A DNA stretch of 52,155 nt from Saccoglossus kowalevskii (lineage: Eukaryota > Hemichordata > Enteropneusta > Harrimaniidae), in assembly GCF_000003605.2 (NCBI RefSeq), contig NW_003158724.1, positions 1,083,808 to 1,135,962 on the forward strand, in the 5' to 3' direction. The stretch's first letter is position 1. The number at the start of each line of letters is the position of its first letter. Positions 38,481-49,508 of this stretch are shown piece by piece. The position numbers and the translations under genes were made by a program. The notes beneath the pieces are model-generated. The model was given only the letters and a program-made list of their open reading frames with translations. It had not been told where the DNA came from and did no database searches.

Positions 38481-40470
38481 GCCACAATGTAATTACTTAC
38501 TTACTTAATTAAGACATACTATTACAGCAAAATCTAGTAATTAAACGTCCAACGTAATTGTGATACGATATTTCTCGACAAATCGTTGCAGAAACAATCT
38601 CTCGTTATCACTTTGCTGTAAACTTGACACACAATTAGCAAAATATTATCTTGGTATTGACGCTATACTTTCTCCAAAGCAAACTGACAATTTGAACAGT
38701 GTGGGCGAGTGTGTCCTGATTACTTCACATATGTATAATCGTGGCTTACTGAACATTTTCATTTATTCAACGGTTGTCGGACGAAACTAATTTTATCCTA
38801 TTTTTTGTGGCAAGTCTGATGGTCGAGAGTAACTCGTATCGTAATGCCGTCAGAAATGCGTTGGTAAGTACTGCCACATGCCACGTATTCCGAGTAATTA
38901 TCAGTACCTTAGGGGGGATTCACGAATCTTAAGGCTGTGTACTTCATTTCACCACGTCACAGATTAGTTGCGCTGACAAACCACTATATATACAAATCGG
39001 AGCAATGATGACGTGGGTTGTCACGTGATAACACAAGAGATCCATATCGATTAAGTGCCATTTGGGAAAAAAGAAACGAAAACAGACAAATATACAAAAT
39101 ATCAACACATCGAGTGACGGCTCCTATACATTCATGCAAGATCTTTTTTTAAAAACAGGTGTCCAAACGAAGTTGAAAGCCGTATACATTTCAACGAAAT
39201 CTGATCCGTCCATTAAACTACTTCAAAAATTGTTGTACGTAGACAGTATCGTTGATGTAAACAAAGTCTAACATTCACACCAACTAAATAAAATACCTTA
39301 TATATGAATTTCTCAGTAAGTTCTTGTTACATTCGTTTTTTGTCTTTGATATGAATTTTGGGAATGAATATCCTTTATATTTTTGAAATTTACAATCAAT
39401 TCTATATATTTAGTATTGCTAATACTCAGTAGATTATATTATTTTTATATACATTTATTGCAACTGTTTTCCGTGACCTTCACTCCATAGTGCATGTCAA
39501 ATAATGTTAATCCGATCTAATATAAGCAGCATGAATCAAACATTCTCATCAAACAAACAAATCAAACAAATGCATAAATTTGCAATGCTTGCAACAATAT
39601 GTTAAGAATGTTATTCGCAAGAAATAAAATCCAGCATTTAAAATAACAAAAAAATCAGCCTAATCTTAAGTTATACTTTTGTACATTGATATTCAACACA
39701 GGGCTAGCTGTTACCTTATTATGATCATCAGTGATATTTCACACCAAACATCACGACTGTGAAAAATAAACAAACTTGTTCAGGTCATATTTTCACAAAA
39801 AATAAACAGATACCCCATATGAGTACGAAAATAAAAGAAAGGAATTCCTGTTGAAAACGGTGATGTATCGAAATGTGAATGGTAGCCAGAAAACGGGTGT
39901 GTTTATGTAGTGTTGTTTAAATGATGCGCACCAAAGCACGTCCCGTCTTTCAAACCTTTCAGCCAGCTTGAATTATTTGGGCATATATTGCTCAGGACAA
40001 ACACGTGATCACTGATCGTGTCCGCCCACGAACAAGAAAATTTAATAATTCATCACAACTTTCTAGAGCAAACTCAGGTGGTGGTGTAAAAATGCCTCGT
40101 TAGTTGTGCGAAGGCGTCCCTCCTTGATATACCGGATTGTAATTCATGGTGACTTGTTCTTTAAACATTCGATGCTATTCTAGCGGTTCGGCGCAGTGCG
40201 ATTGCAAAGTTCCACATTTATTCAATCAATATGTAGCTATATGGGGATGAGTATTTAATTATAGCTTTGTAAATCCCATGCAATTCAGATACGTCCCAAC
40301 GGATTTCATGTAATCCACGGACTTCATAATATAATAGAGTCTAGGGGTATTGTGACGAGTGTAGAATAGCTTAGAAGATATGGCACACTTAATGTCAGAG
40401 TTTCATCCCACTAAATTTCAATAATGTGATGGTTATCTAAAATCATATTCCGTTGTTTTTTTATTGTTAG

Positions 40471-40515
40471 GATGAGAAACATCAGAAACTGACAAGTAAT
40501 ACGTGGATAACACTA
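40471..40515 (+). CDS. nAChR subunit exon 3: loop D (45 nt)
   Basis: This tiny exon encodes residues 62-76, DEKHQKLTSNTWITL, in phase 0 at both ends. It is bounded by TTATTGTTAG and GTAAGT. A 45-nt exon for this segment is a hallmark of animal nAChR genes; the usual sequence resembles DE-NQ-LTTN-WL. Trp73 corresponds to the loop D tryptophan on the complementary face of the agonist site. It is too short to show as an open frame and was found by matching the family pattern and the flanking phases. Confidence 0.92.
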
Positions 40516-42435
40516 GTAAGTATATTATATATGTATCTTGATAGCAGCTGAATACACATCCCGGTGGGAGAATAGCGTTGAGCTCTTGTTTTGACAGCAA
40601 TGCTTTCACTCTACTCTGTGTTATCCATAACAAACAACTATACACCCTAGCGCCTTGGCTTGTGGTGGCGTATTTGCGTTGTTTTGATAGCACGCATCTC
40701 ATTAGCATTAACATGTGGACTACAGATCGTGATATTTGTCGATCGTTGATTTTAGTGAAAGATANNNNNNNNNNNNNNNNNNNNNNNNNNNNNNNNNNNN
40801 NNNNNNNNNNNNNNNNNNNNNNNNNNNNNNNNNNNNNNNNNNNNNNNNNNNNNNNNNNNNNNNNNNNNNNNNNNNNNNNNNNNNNNNNNNNNNNNNNNNN
40901 NNNNNNNNNNNNNNNNNNNNNNNNNNNNNNNNNNNNNNNNNNNNNNNNNNNNNNNNNNNNNNNNNNNNNNNNTTAGATCAGCGTTCTGTTAATGTTGTCA
41001 AATTGAAAAGTATTGAACGCAACTTCCAGTATGTCAAATTAAATTCAGTGCTTTCTTGTACTAAATTATATATACCCAGTATGGTCACTATCCGACCAGA
41101 ATCCCTCTCTCTGCGAACAATACGTGGAAGCATTTTGCTGGCTGGCATATTAAACCTTGAAATGTCAAAATGAACATGATAGATATCATGAAAGTTTAAG
41201 ATAATTAAGAACAGAGAATTTAATATAAACCAAGGACGGGTTTACGCAGGGTTTACGCGTGTCATCCATAGGAAAATAATTGTCTAATTATCAAAGTCCG
41301 CGTCACACTGGTCTTAACAGTGATTTATTGTTTTTTATGTGTTATTTATGATGCTCAGGGAATTAATGAAAATTTTATAAATTGGCCGAATAGTATTATT
41401 TTTATTTGATATAGTACTACGTCGTATAAGCAATTCTCGTGGGAGCGGGACAGCTGACTGACCCATCTTACTAGCGATGTATTCCTCAATTACTACAATA
41501 AAACACACGTCAACAAATGTCAGAACTACGATTAATTGCAATGTGATCGTAGCCCTCTATATTTTTCTCGCACGCGAAGACGTCCGTTATCATTGGGGCT
41601 ACATCGAACTCAAATTTGTATTATCAAATTTTAGTTTGAAACTAGTGACGTGTAAAGTATTACGTGTACTGTAATAAATGCAACAGCTACGGTATTCGCG
41701 TAATATCTGCTTTGCCAATAACCAACTATCATCGAGCAGTTCCGTAGCTTCGGCTGAGATTGAGTTTTCTGTATTTTTAGAGTGTTATCAGATCTCTGAA
41801 TCGCATGTGGGATTCAGTGTTCGAAGATCAAATATGGACTATATTACAATACTAATATTCGATGTAAAGCATTTTCCATTAAGATGAAGATTAGTCTGAG
41901 ACGCACACCAGACTCTTGGGTTGTTTCCTGTATAAGCCATTTTGTACCTCACTTTCGATTTTATAGGACGATTATTTTTATTCTGCTTTCGATCGAACTT
42001 GCTAGGTTAGATGTGCATAACACGCAGCCGGAGCAATGCATGGCGGGATTTATTGTAGTGAAGGCAAATAATAAATTAGTCAATAAATGGCGCTATACGT
42101 CAGCTCTCGATCAGCTAAACTCGCGAGCATCGTAATACAATGTATTCAGATTCGAGTGTTGGAGATGATACTCGCAATTGCAAAGGTTTTCAAATACGTT
42201 GTGTTGACATTAAGACTTTAAATCGAAGCGTTTTGTATTCAAAGACAATTTAAAAGTTGATATTTTTATTTTCAGATTATTGACATACATTATATATCAT
42301 GCCCATAAAGGTCTTGACGTTTCCAAAATGTAACATATCTGGGCAGTAGATTCTACTGTACGTTTTGTAACGTGTTTGCTGTCATAATTATATGTGTACA
42401 ATATCGTCTGATTTCAAACATGTTTACGTTGGCAG
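40516..42435 (+). other. Intron 3
   Basis: Starts GTAAGT and ends GTTGGCAG. It includes a 208-base run of N (40765-40972). Frames crossing the N run are artefacts. No other exon is seen. Confidence 0.8.
40765..40972. other. Assembly gap (208 N)
   Basis: Unknown bases inside intron 3. The flanking exons join in phase, so the gap does not interrupt the coding sequence unless an optional exon is hidden in it. Confidence 1.
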
Positions 42436-42545
42436 ACATGGATAGATGAGTACATGGTATGGAGTCCTACTAAATACGGTGGAATTGACAACATCAAGCT
42501 ACAAGCAGACAACCTGTGGCTCCCCGATGTTTATTTCTACCAAAA
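42436..42545 (+). CDS. nAChR subunit exon 4: loop A (110 nt)
   Basis: The exon encodes residues 77-112 and two bases of codon 113 (phase 0 to phase 2). Its length of 110 nt equals that of the matching exon in other animal nAChR genes. The sequence runs from TWIDEYMVWSP to NLWLPDVYFYQ. Trp78, Trp85 and the WLPD signature (104-107) are core residues of the beta-sandwich, and Tyr111 fits the loop A tyrosine of the agonist pocket. The acceptor is GGCAG and the donor is AA|GTGAGT. Codon 113 is completed to AAT (Asn) by exon 5. Confidence 0.95.
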
Positions 42546-43595
42546 GTGAGTGCGTTTTTTTTATACTACACATTCATACCTGGTGTTTCTAATTTTATTT
42601 TGCACTTTGAATTAACACAAAGACCGCAGTTCGGGGATAGTGATTAATCATGACCTGTACTGTGAGGAATTCTCTGGAATTGCTTATGTCATGCTTACGT
42701 CAGTAGTATTCAAATTTACCACAGCGTGTATAATTATACCAGAGAAGTATGCAAACAATGAACGATATGTAATAGTGAATGCTATCCAAAACATTTAACA
42801 GCGTGTTTATAATATCCATGTTATGTTCGATTACATCAACAACTCAAAATCGTGTTCGACGTTGGACCGCGGTGAGGAAGGTCACTACAACCTCATGCCT
42901 AGATCTGTTTCGAAATTTTACGTTACCTTAAATAACTTTACCTACTAAGACGTAGTGTGGCAGATAGACATTTGATAGACTCTTGTTTTACCGCCGTTAA
43001 CAAGATTAGATACGTACGTGGACAGGCAAAATATAAGCATATATCAATCACAAGACCTCACGATGCAATGGACAATCCGAGTGAATTAGAAAAGCATGTA
43101 TTGGATTGTGTACACGTGTGCTCGTCTGTTGTTACGCCACTTTACATCTACCAGTAAATATTACGTTAATATTAGCGTGTCTACGATGAATGAAAGCATA
43201 CTGAGATCTAAGTTTACGTGCCTGGTGATTCATTCTTACTTTAATTTTAGTGGACTTCTTTCGATTTTCGATTTCTCTGGTTTTCTGTCATGAGCAAATA
43301 CTAGTAACAAATTCGTTTGTGTGGCGCCCTCTGTTGACATTTTTCAACAAATATTTAATTTGATTATCAAAATTATTAATGTACATGGTAACATTTAAAC
43401 ATGAAAAACATAGCCATGAAGTCTTACAGCACCATGGGCTGTATTATCCACTTAACTTCGGTTCGTGGTCAACACTAGCCGGCCTCGTGTGACTTGGTAC
43501 GCCATGACACTTGAGGCGGGAACCAGCCAACTATATATAGTGATGTAATGGAGTTTAACATTCACTTGAGGGCGTTTGTTTCATTTTTCACGCAG
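42546..43595 (+). other. Intron 4
   Basis: Bounded by GTGAGT and CACGCAG. It includes an RE1-like motif at 43427-43441 (listed). No further exon is seen; the 66-codon frame at 42957-43157 has no recognisable motif. Confidence 0.85.
43427..43441 (+). promoter_or_regulatory. RE1-like motif
   Basis: CAGCACCATGGGCTG matches most of the REST/NRSF binding core (YAGMRCCNNRGMSAG), with two mismatches in the second half. REST restricts neuronal genes in vertebrates, and a neuronal receptor intron is a typical place. Whether this organism has a REST orthologue is unknown, so the call is weak. Confidence 0.15.
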
Positions 43596-43798
43596 TGCTG
43601 CGAATAAGTATGAAAACTTCCTGGAGAATGCCATATGTGTAATATATTATACTGGTGAGATCATCTGGTCCGCACCTGTCATATTCAGCGGCCATTGCCG
43701 GATAGACACTAGGTACTTCCCGTTTGATAGACAACAATGTGTTATGAAGTTTGGAACTTGGCAACACGACGGCACGGAAGTAGCTCTTAACGGATCAG
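43596..43798 (+). CDS. nAChR subunit exon 5: cys-loop, loop B
   Basis: The exon completes Asn113, encodes residues 114-180 and gives one base of codon 181. The cys-loop is Cys147-RIDTRYFPFDRQQ-Cys161, with exactly 13 residues between the cysteines and the FPFD core of the family. Trp168 in FGTWQHDG is the loop B tryptophan that contacts the ammonium group of acetylcholine. Asn178 in NGS is a possible glycosylation site. An extra, apparently unpaired Cys127 lies in loop-E-side sequence (NAICVIYYTG). In vertebrate alpha7 this region is split over more exons, so some introns have been lost here or gained there. The acceptor is CACGCAG and the donor is TCAG|GTAGGT. Confidence 0.96.
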
Positions 43799-44164
43799 GT
43801 AGGTACACATGTTATGCGCCCTCATCGGTCACCGCGACGTCAAATTGAGAGAGTTTACCGCTATACTACCTGCCATTGGTCGTAATAGCAGGTTACTCCA
43901 AAGTAAAATATATGGTGTTCCAATAACTATCCCGATCTCTTTTAGTATTTCTCTTCATGCTTTTTACTATGTAAGATAGTATAAATCATGCCTGTGCCCT
44001 GGATACGGTGAATATGTTACTAAAAATAAAAGTAATTATTTGACACTGGTCGAAGTAGTTCTGAAAGTGTGAACAACGTCGTCAAGATATGATTTACATG
44101 TCCTAGGCCCATCTAGAAAAAAACACAACTATTAACGCACCTACCATATTTTTTTCTCTTATAG
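43799..44164 (+). other. Intron 5
   Basis: A 366-base intron bounded by GTAGGT and a TTTTTTTCTCTTATAG acceptor. It contains nothing else of note. Confidence 0.9.
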
Positions 44165-44491
44165 GAGACACATCTGCGTTCGTAACGAACGGTGAATGGG
44201 ATCTTCACGGTCTCCATGCAGAAAACAACGTAGAATATTACCCAGATACGCCGGGTATCCCGTACACCGATGTGACATTCACAATAGATTTTCAGAGGCG
44301 TAGTCTATTTTATGTGTTCAATCTTCTAATGCCGTGTACGCTGATATCACTAATGACTGTCTTGACATTCTTTCTACCTGCCGAGTCACAGGGTAAAATC
44401 AGCCTGGGCGTCACTGTATTGTTGTCGCTAACAGTTTTCCTTCTTCTGGTCGCCGAAGTAATGCCAGCGGCAGACGAAGTGCCGATCATAG
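44165..44491 (+). CDS. nAChR subunit exon 6: loop C, M1 and M2
   Basis: The exon encodes residues 182-289 plus parts of codons 181 and 290. NGEWDL (189-194) is the conserved strand before loop C. Loop C reads EYYPDTPGIPYTDV (204-217): aromatic residues Tyr206 and Tyr214 are present, but the vicinal CC pair of alpha subunits is absent. M1 (about 227-250) has the conserved Pro237-Cys238. M2 starts at Lys258 (0') with Thr264 (6'), Leu267 (9'), Val271 (13') and Glu278 (20'). Preceding it is E-S-Q-G-K, where cation-selective subunits usually have D/E-S-G-E-K, so the -4' acid is kept and the -1' Glu is a Gly. The donor is ATAG|GTGAGT. Confidence 0.97.
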
Positions 44492-46425
44492 GTGAGTACG
44501 GTTTTAAGGTATACGTCATACAGCAGACATTGACGCAGGTAAAATATATACATGAGGCGATATGTTTTATTCAAACTCAATAGGCAATGTGCCTCAAGTA
44601 TTCCGGCACTTGTCGTCTAACCATTCTTGATCTTTTAATTGATCTGAATGCCCTGTAGCCTGACATGTAGGCGTGAGTAGGCCCTCACCGGCCGAACGGC
44701 ATCAGGCCTTACTAGGGTTTGGAGCACCGCGGAGAGCGCAACTCACACAACCTCGTCAGGCTAAATGTACTGTGGCCACATAAGACTACAAGAAGCTTAT
44801 GACATATTACGGGTTACGGTTTTACCTCGTGTGTTTATTTGGCGGCGAAGCGAACTTGAATCATGCATTAGGTCACCCGTGGATGGCACACCCGGGACAG
44901 TGATACGTTACCGCACACACTTACTATTACATTTCCGCAACAAGTTACTCCCACCCTCAGTGCCACTTGTACGAAGTATTTTTCGAGCCACACACTATTA
45001 ATATAATTGCTAATGATATTATCACAAACTATCGACCATGTATCCTGTTACGGTGTTCGGGATATCCACGCTCAAGTTCTTGAGAATACAATGCGACCAA
45101 AACGAACACACTCACTGTAATCATACGACGTTTAGCCGTTTTCTGAGTAAAATCGTAGAAGGTCTATGGTGAAATTAACGAATTTCTTAGTGAAGATTAC
45201 AGCCTGGAGGCAGATTAAAAAATAATCTATACTTTATCGGAAAATATTTTGTAGATATCACTTTGTACTACGCACTGATGTTCACATCCCAATCATACTC
45301 CCTCTGCATTTGCTGAATATTGATTAATCGATTTGCGAGGTTTAGTCTTAATCATATCCTCTCCACAAGTTCCAGACACCCAGATTGATCGTGGATTAAC
45401 AATCGTTATAACCAGTTCTGTTTATGACGAAAGGGAAGTAGTTAAACAGTCAGTTATGCGGGGAAATAAACAAACACATTAAAAAAAACAACACCTGCAA
45501 TCTATTGTAAAGGAACAAGATTTTCGATGCATATGACTAATATTTTCTAGTAGAAATTACTTTCATCGAAATGGTCATCGGAGGGCGTTCTCTTTGGGAG
45601 GTGTATTAAAGATGCTATATGGTATTTTGTTCAAAATTCCCAAAGTGTTCGTGTACATTTGATTCTGACTCTCTGTACACTAAACATGATGTTTCGATCG
45701 CACACGTGTTAAAGTAGGATTCGTAGGATAAATTAATAAAACATTAATGGGCATGCGCATCACAGACCCATGCGTAGTCCAAGGTTTTATCGAACAAATA
45801 TGTACGATGCACAGAACGTTGTTAATTGACGGTAAATCCTAACTTGTAATATTAAAGTTTATCTGTCACCTGTCACAAAATAAGTCTGCAGAGTTTTAAA
45901 ATCAAATATCCTGGAATAAATTATTATATATTATATTTTTCTAAACTTTTCAAAGATTTTCTTCGAAGATCAATGGCTAATATAAAATCATTTGCATTTA
46001 ACTCAAATAAATACATAAATAAATAAATTAAAGCGAGGAAGTCGTCACCTGCGCATGCGTCAGATGGTCATAGCGTGTCATTGTTCACAAACTACCCACG
46101 AGCCTTTGCGCTTTTAGCGTATGTTGTTATCGCCGCTTGGGACTTAATTCCCGCGCGTGCGCAGGTGACGATCATCCCGATTTGGTAATGAAATAACACG
46201 TAACATTTTGCAAATTTTACACCAAATACTAACTTGAAAAAAATCATGGCGGTCAAAAGGTTAACAATTATCTACGAGTATGACTGAATCGCAACATTCA
46301 TCACGCTGAGCACGTGTGAAATATATTTTACGCGCGTTGTGTTCGTCGCGTGGGAGTTCACGATGCGGCACACCGACTACGGCGTTTTAAAACCACCTCA
46401 TTGTAACGTTTTGTTCACTTTACAG
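44492..46425 (+). other. Intron 6
   Basis: Bounded by GTGAGT and CACTTTACAG. It contains a 130-bp element with 18-bp terminal inverted repeats (46042-46171). Reading past the donor gives stop codons soon after exon 6 (open to 44583), so retention of this intron would truncate the protein after M2. Confidence 0.85.
46042..46171. mobile_element. MITE-like element with 18-bp inverted ends
   Basis: TCGTCACCTGCGCATGCG at 46042-46059 and CGCGTGCGCAGGTGACGA at 46154-46171 are inverse complements with one mismatch in 18. They enclose 94 bases without coding capacity. This is the layout of a miniature inverted-repeat transposable element, though no clear target-site duplication is visible. The arms also resemble NRF-1 sites and include CACCTG E-boxes, so a paired regulatory element is the alternative. 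Confidence 0.4.
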
Positions 46426-47012
46426 GGCAATACTATGCATCGACAATGATACTCATATCTATATCACTGGGTATGAATGTGCTGGTTGTAAATATTTACT
46501 ACAGAGGCCCAGACAGAGACAGTGGTCCCGTACCTAAGTGGGCAAATAAGTTTATCACAGGATACTTGGCATGGATACTCAACGTCAATGTCAAAGATGA
46601 ATGCAAAACTGACAGATCATCGCCCGAATCTGTGCCCTTAATAGAGGTTAACTGTAACTCTCATCATGGAGGTACTTCGACGGTTAATGTATTGGATCCA
46701 CGCGACAGATTATTAGACGGTTCGCCGCTACCGTCGCTACGACGGGCCTACCACATGCACGCGGACGGCGGCTACCCTTCGATTAACGACTGTGGTATGA
46801 ACAAAGACGACAAGGAGCAGGTGATACTTCTAAGGATGGTACTTAGGGAGCTCCGAGTCATGACAGCCGTGCATGATCGCCAAAAGATTATAGAGAGGGC
46901 TAAAACCGAATGGAAGCGAATGGCAAGAGTGATGGACCGACTGTGTCTCCTTATTTACGTCATTGGGACTGTGAGTACTGTATTAGTCAGCGTTTGCCAG
47001 ATACCGTGGTAA
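46426..47012 (+). CDS. nAChR subunit exon 7: M3, cytoplasmic loop, M4
   Basis: The last coding exon completes Gly290, encodes residues 291-484 and ends with TAA at 47010-47012. M3 (about 292-314) starts QYYASTMILISISLGM, a close family match. PKW (326-328) starts the cytoplasmic loop, which is about 140 residues. The MA helix (about 417-458) is rich in charged residues, ending TEWKRMARVMDRLC. M4 lies at about 460-480 and is followed only by the short tail QIPW. M3, loop and M4 share one exon, unlike vertebrate alpha7. The ends of the family domain are complete, and no frameshift or stop is seen in the whole 1455-nt coding sequence. Confidence 0.97.
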
Positions 47013-47570
47013 CCTACACGGTTCTTGTTGACATTCTTCGTCGAATGAGACACCATTTTTTGTGAGCGCAGTGTGGACCTTTATGTAATTTGTTTGAACA
47101 ATGTAACTACACAAAGACGAGCTAACGAAACTCTTTAACCAACTTGAATAGAGACAAAGTCGCAGTTTATAAGTGAAATTTTGAAAGAAACGTGTATACA
47201 GACTTGTAATTTGTCATGGAACATGCAAACGGAGTGTTCTCAAAAATCCAGGATACTGCTATATATGTTTCCAGTGAACGTCCGATGCAGCTGAACATTC
47301 TCAGATACATTATGCAGTCAGTATCTCACTACTTCAAGTTCTTGTTATCAGACAATCGTTTCACGTAATGTGTTTTTTCAATATCACGGCTGTTCTAGTT
47401 TTAAAGTTAAACAGCCATGACGCTTTAAATACAAAACGTGTGGCATATGCAGCATATTTGAATGGTACGTTGACACCGTAACTACGGTAACAGAACACTC
47501 TTGAACGATAAAATGGTTCATTGCAACTTATTATTGAGATAATGGTAACATGTATATCTCAGTATGGCGG

Positions 47571-47576
47571 AATAAA
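47571..47576 (+). terminator. Polyadenylation signal AATAAA
   Basis: A canonical AATAAA lies about 560 bases after the nAChR stop codon, and it is the first I noticed in the 3' flank. A longer transcript could use 48254-48259. Choice between them needs transcript data. Confidence 0.5.
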
Positions 47577-48253
47577 ATAATTCATATATAGAAAAAATGA
47601 CTTTCCTATATTCGAAAGCTTATTTTCCAAATTAGTTGTTCTATTATCTCGTTTTGATGGCTACAAGACAATATAACAATTTTTTTTAATGAAAATTGAA
47701 AGAACGGTGCCCTCAAGTTGTACACATAAATATATTTCGGTTCTATACGTCGTTTGGGGGCGCTATGCACAATAAGCGGAGTAATCATGATGTGAATGAA
47801 GACTCGACAACACAGAGGACAGGATTACTGTGGTCTCCAAACTTTTGACAGGAGAGACACTTAAATATAAGATAACTAGCGAAAGCAACATGGAATAGAA
47901 TAGGTGACAACAATATGTTTTGTTAGAAATGCGTACGTCTCAGTCGTGTTGTTACCTGACAGCACCCTTCGACTTTAGGTGAAATCGACATAGCTAGGTC
48001 ACGTGTCTTTATAAATAAACATGTACTCTCACGTCAAGTTACGATGATCATTCATATAACTTTGAACAGTGAATCCTCTAATTTTAATTGGAAATGATGA
48101 AATACATTACGGCTAATTAGTGCGCACCATCATCATGCCAATACTCCCCCGAGGCCCCGTTATCTGATGCACGATTTAGATTGTCCCGCGCCTTAATTCT
48201 TAATGAGTTAAATAATTAATTAATGTTGATTATGTTTATTCGTTGTTATACAG

Positions 48254-48259
48254 AATAAA
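48254..48259 (+). terminator. Second AATAAA, possible distal poly(A) signal
   Basis: A canonical hexamer about 1.2 kb after the stop codon. It would give a longer 3' UTR if used. Confidence 0.25.
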
Positions 48260-49508
48260 ACAAAAATGAATGATGATGTATATTTCATTTTTTTGTTCCA
48301 TGCCATGACGACGGAATGTATGAGCCAGGGTGATGTTGAACAAACGTTAGCTCAGACTCCCGGCGAGGATGAAGAGTCTAAAAAGGAAAGAAACACATTT
48401 TATACACAATGGTGGCGCAATTCTTCTAAATAATCCGAAATGTGTTTGTCATAATACAAGGATTGCTCCTGCATAGTTGCGACAACGACAAATTGATCGC
48501 GTTTTATAAAATCACACTCTCGCCTGGTAACTGACTGCTGTGCATTTAGAACTAAAGTTTGATTCAACATTATATTGTCAGAATATTATAGTTGCATTGA
48601 ATTTCAGCGGATTTTTATAGCTTACTCACTCTCTTCAAAGTCAATACACCAATTAATAATAATAATAACTTTGGACATTTGCACAAACGACTATAACCGA
48701 ACATATGTTTATGAACAAAGATGATATTTTGTGACACAGATTGTTTCTTATTTACCGAGAACAGAATCTTAACGTATAATAAACAGTAACATGAGTCATC
48801 TAGCCGAACCAGTGCAACGATGTCATACATGAGTTCAATTTATATGGCTACAGAAACATATGCATATTAGAGTGAATGATGCCACCGCAGCAACGGTAGT
48901 AACATACGTAGTGATCCATGAGTATCCGCCATTATGACCAAAGAACTGGATTTTTATTCTCTCAGTTTACGGCTTTCCACAAAGTCGCGCCCTCTATGAA
49001 GCGCTTCTTTGACGAGAAATTGACAAAGATGCGAGAAAGCAATGTCATTGCACTGTGTATATTTGTGGGTAGTTCCGTCACAATTTAGAATGCAGTTCAA
49101 AACAATATGGTCTTATTATACCACACCACAGAGCGCTAGAGGTTTTAAAATGCCAACAGACGAACGTGATCATTGATAACCTGGAACTGACGTCATTATT
49201 GGTAATGCATCAATTATACTGTCGACAAGTATTTTATACCTAGCGGTTCAGCTTGTGCCATTTAATACTTAGTTTCCATAGTTCGTGACGTCCTGTAATA
49301 TTCGAATTGCCTGAGGCGTCGCATCTTCGAGTCGCCAGCTAAGGAACGTTTCAAGTTGTTTCGAGTCACTCCTCCAAACTAACCCAGGCATCTAATCACT
49401 AAGTGTGTATTTAATAGGCGCCCTAAACAACAAGGAGGGAGATGCGACAAAAATAAACAGCCAATCAGCTATCTTGTATCAAAATACAGTAGAGAGTTTT
49501 TGTTTTAA

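Larger units (their letters stand above)
37170..40470 (+). other. Intron 2
   Basis: Starts GTGAGT and ends TTATTGTTAG. It holds an AT microsatellite (38402-38477) and a 22-bp spaced duplication (38148-38189), both listed. Frames at 38560-38790 and 39062-39271 lack any known motif. Confidence 0.75.
47013..49508 (+). other. 3' UTR and downstream flank
   Basis: The 3' UTR probably extends to just past AATAAA at 47571-47576; a second AATAAA lies at 48254-48259. Beyond that I see no gene. Frames here are short and without motifs. ACAGCCAATCAGC, the CCAAT core also found in the 31-bp repeats at 22714, occurs near 49448-49460. Confidence 0.6.

Noticed and set aside
40578-41173. Frames of 132 and 145 codons around 40736-41173
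   Set aside because: They cross the run of N, so most residues are unknown; they lie in intron 3 and the known ends show no motif.
43508-43550. GGCGGGAA next to a TATATATAG run in intron 4, resembling an E2F site with a TATA box
   Set aside because: It lies just upstream of exon 5 inside the gene; no start codon or alternative exon supports promoter use.
44310-44519. 69-codon minus-strand frame opposite M1-M2
   Set aside because: It is the complementary shadow of nAChR exon 6.
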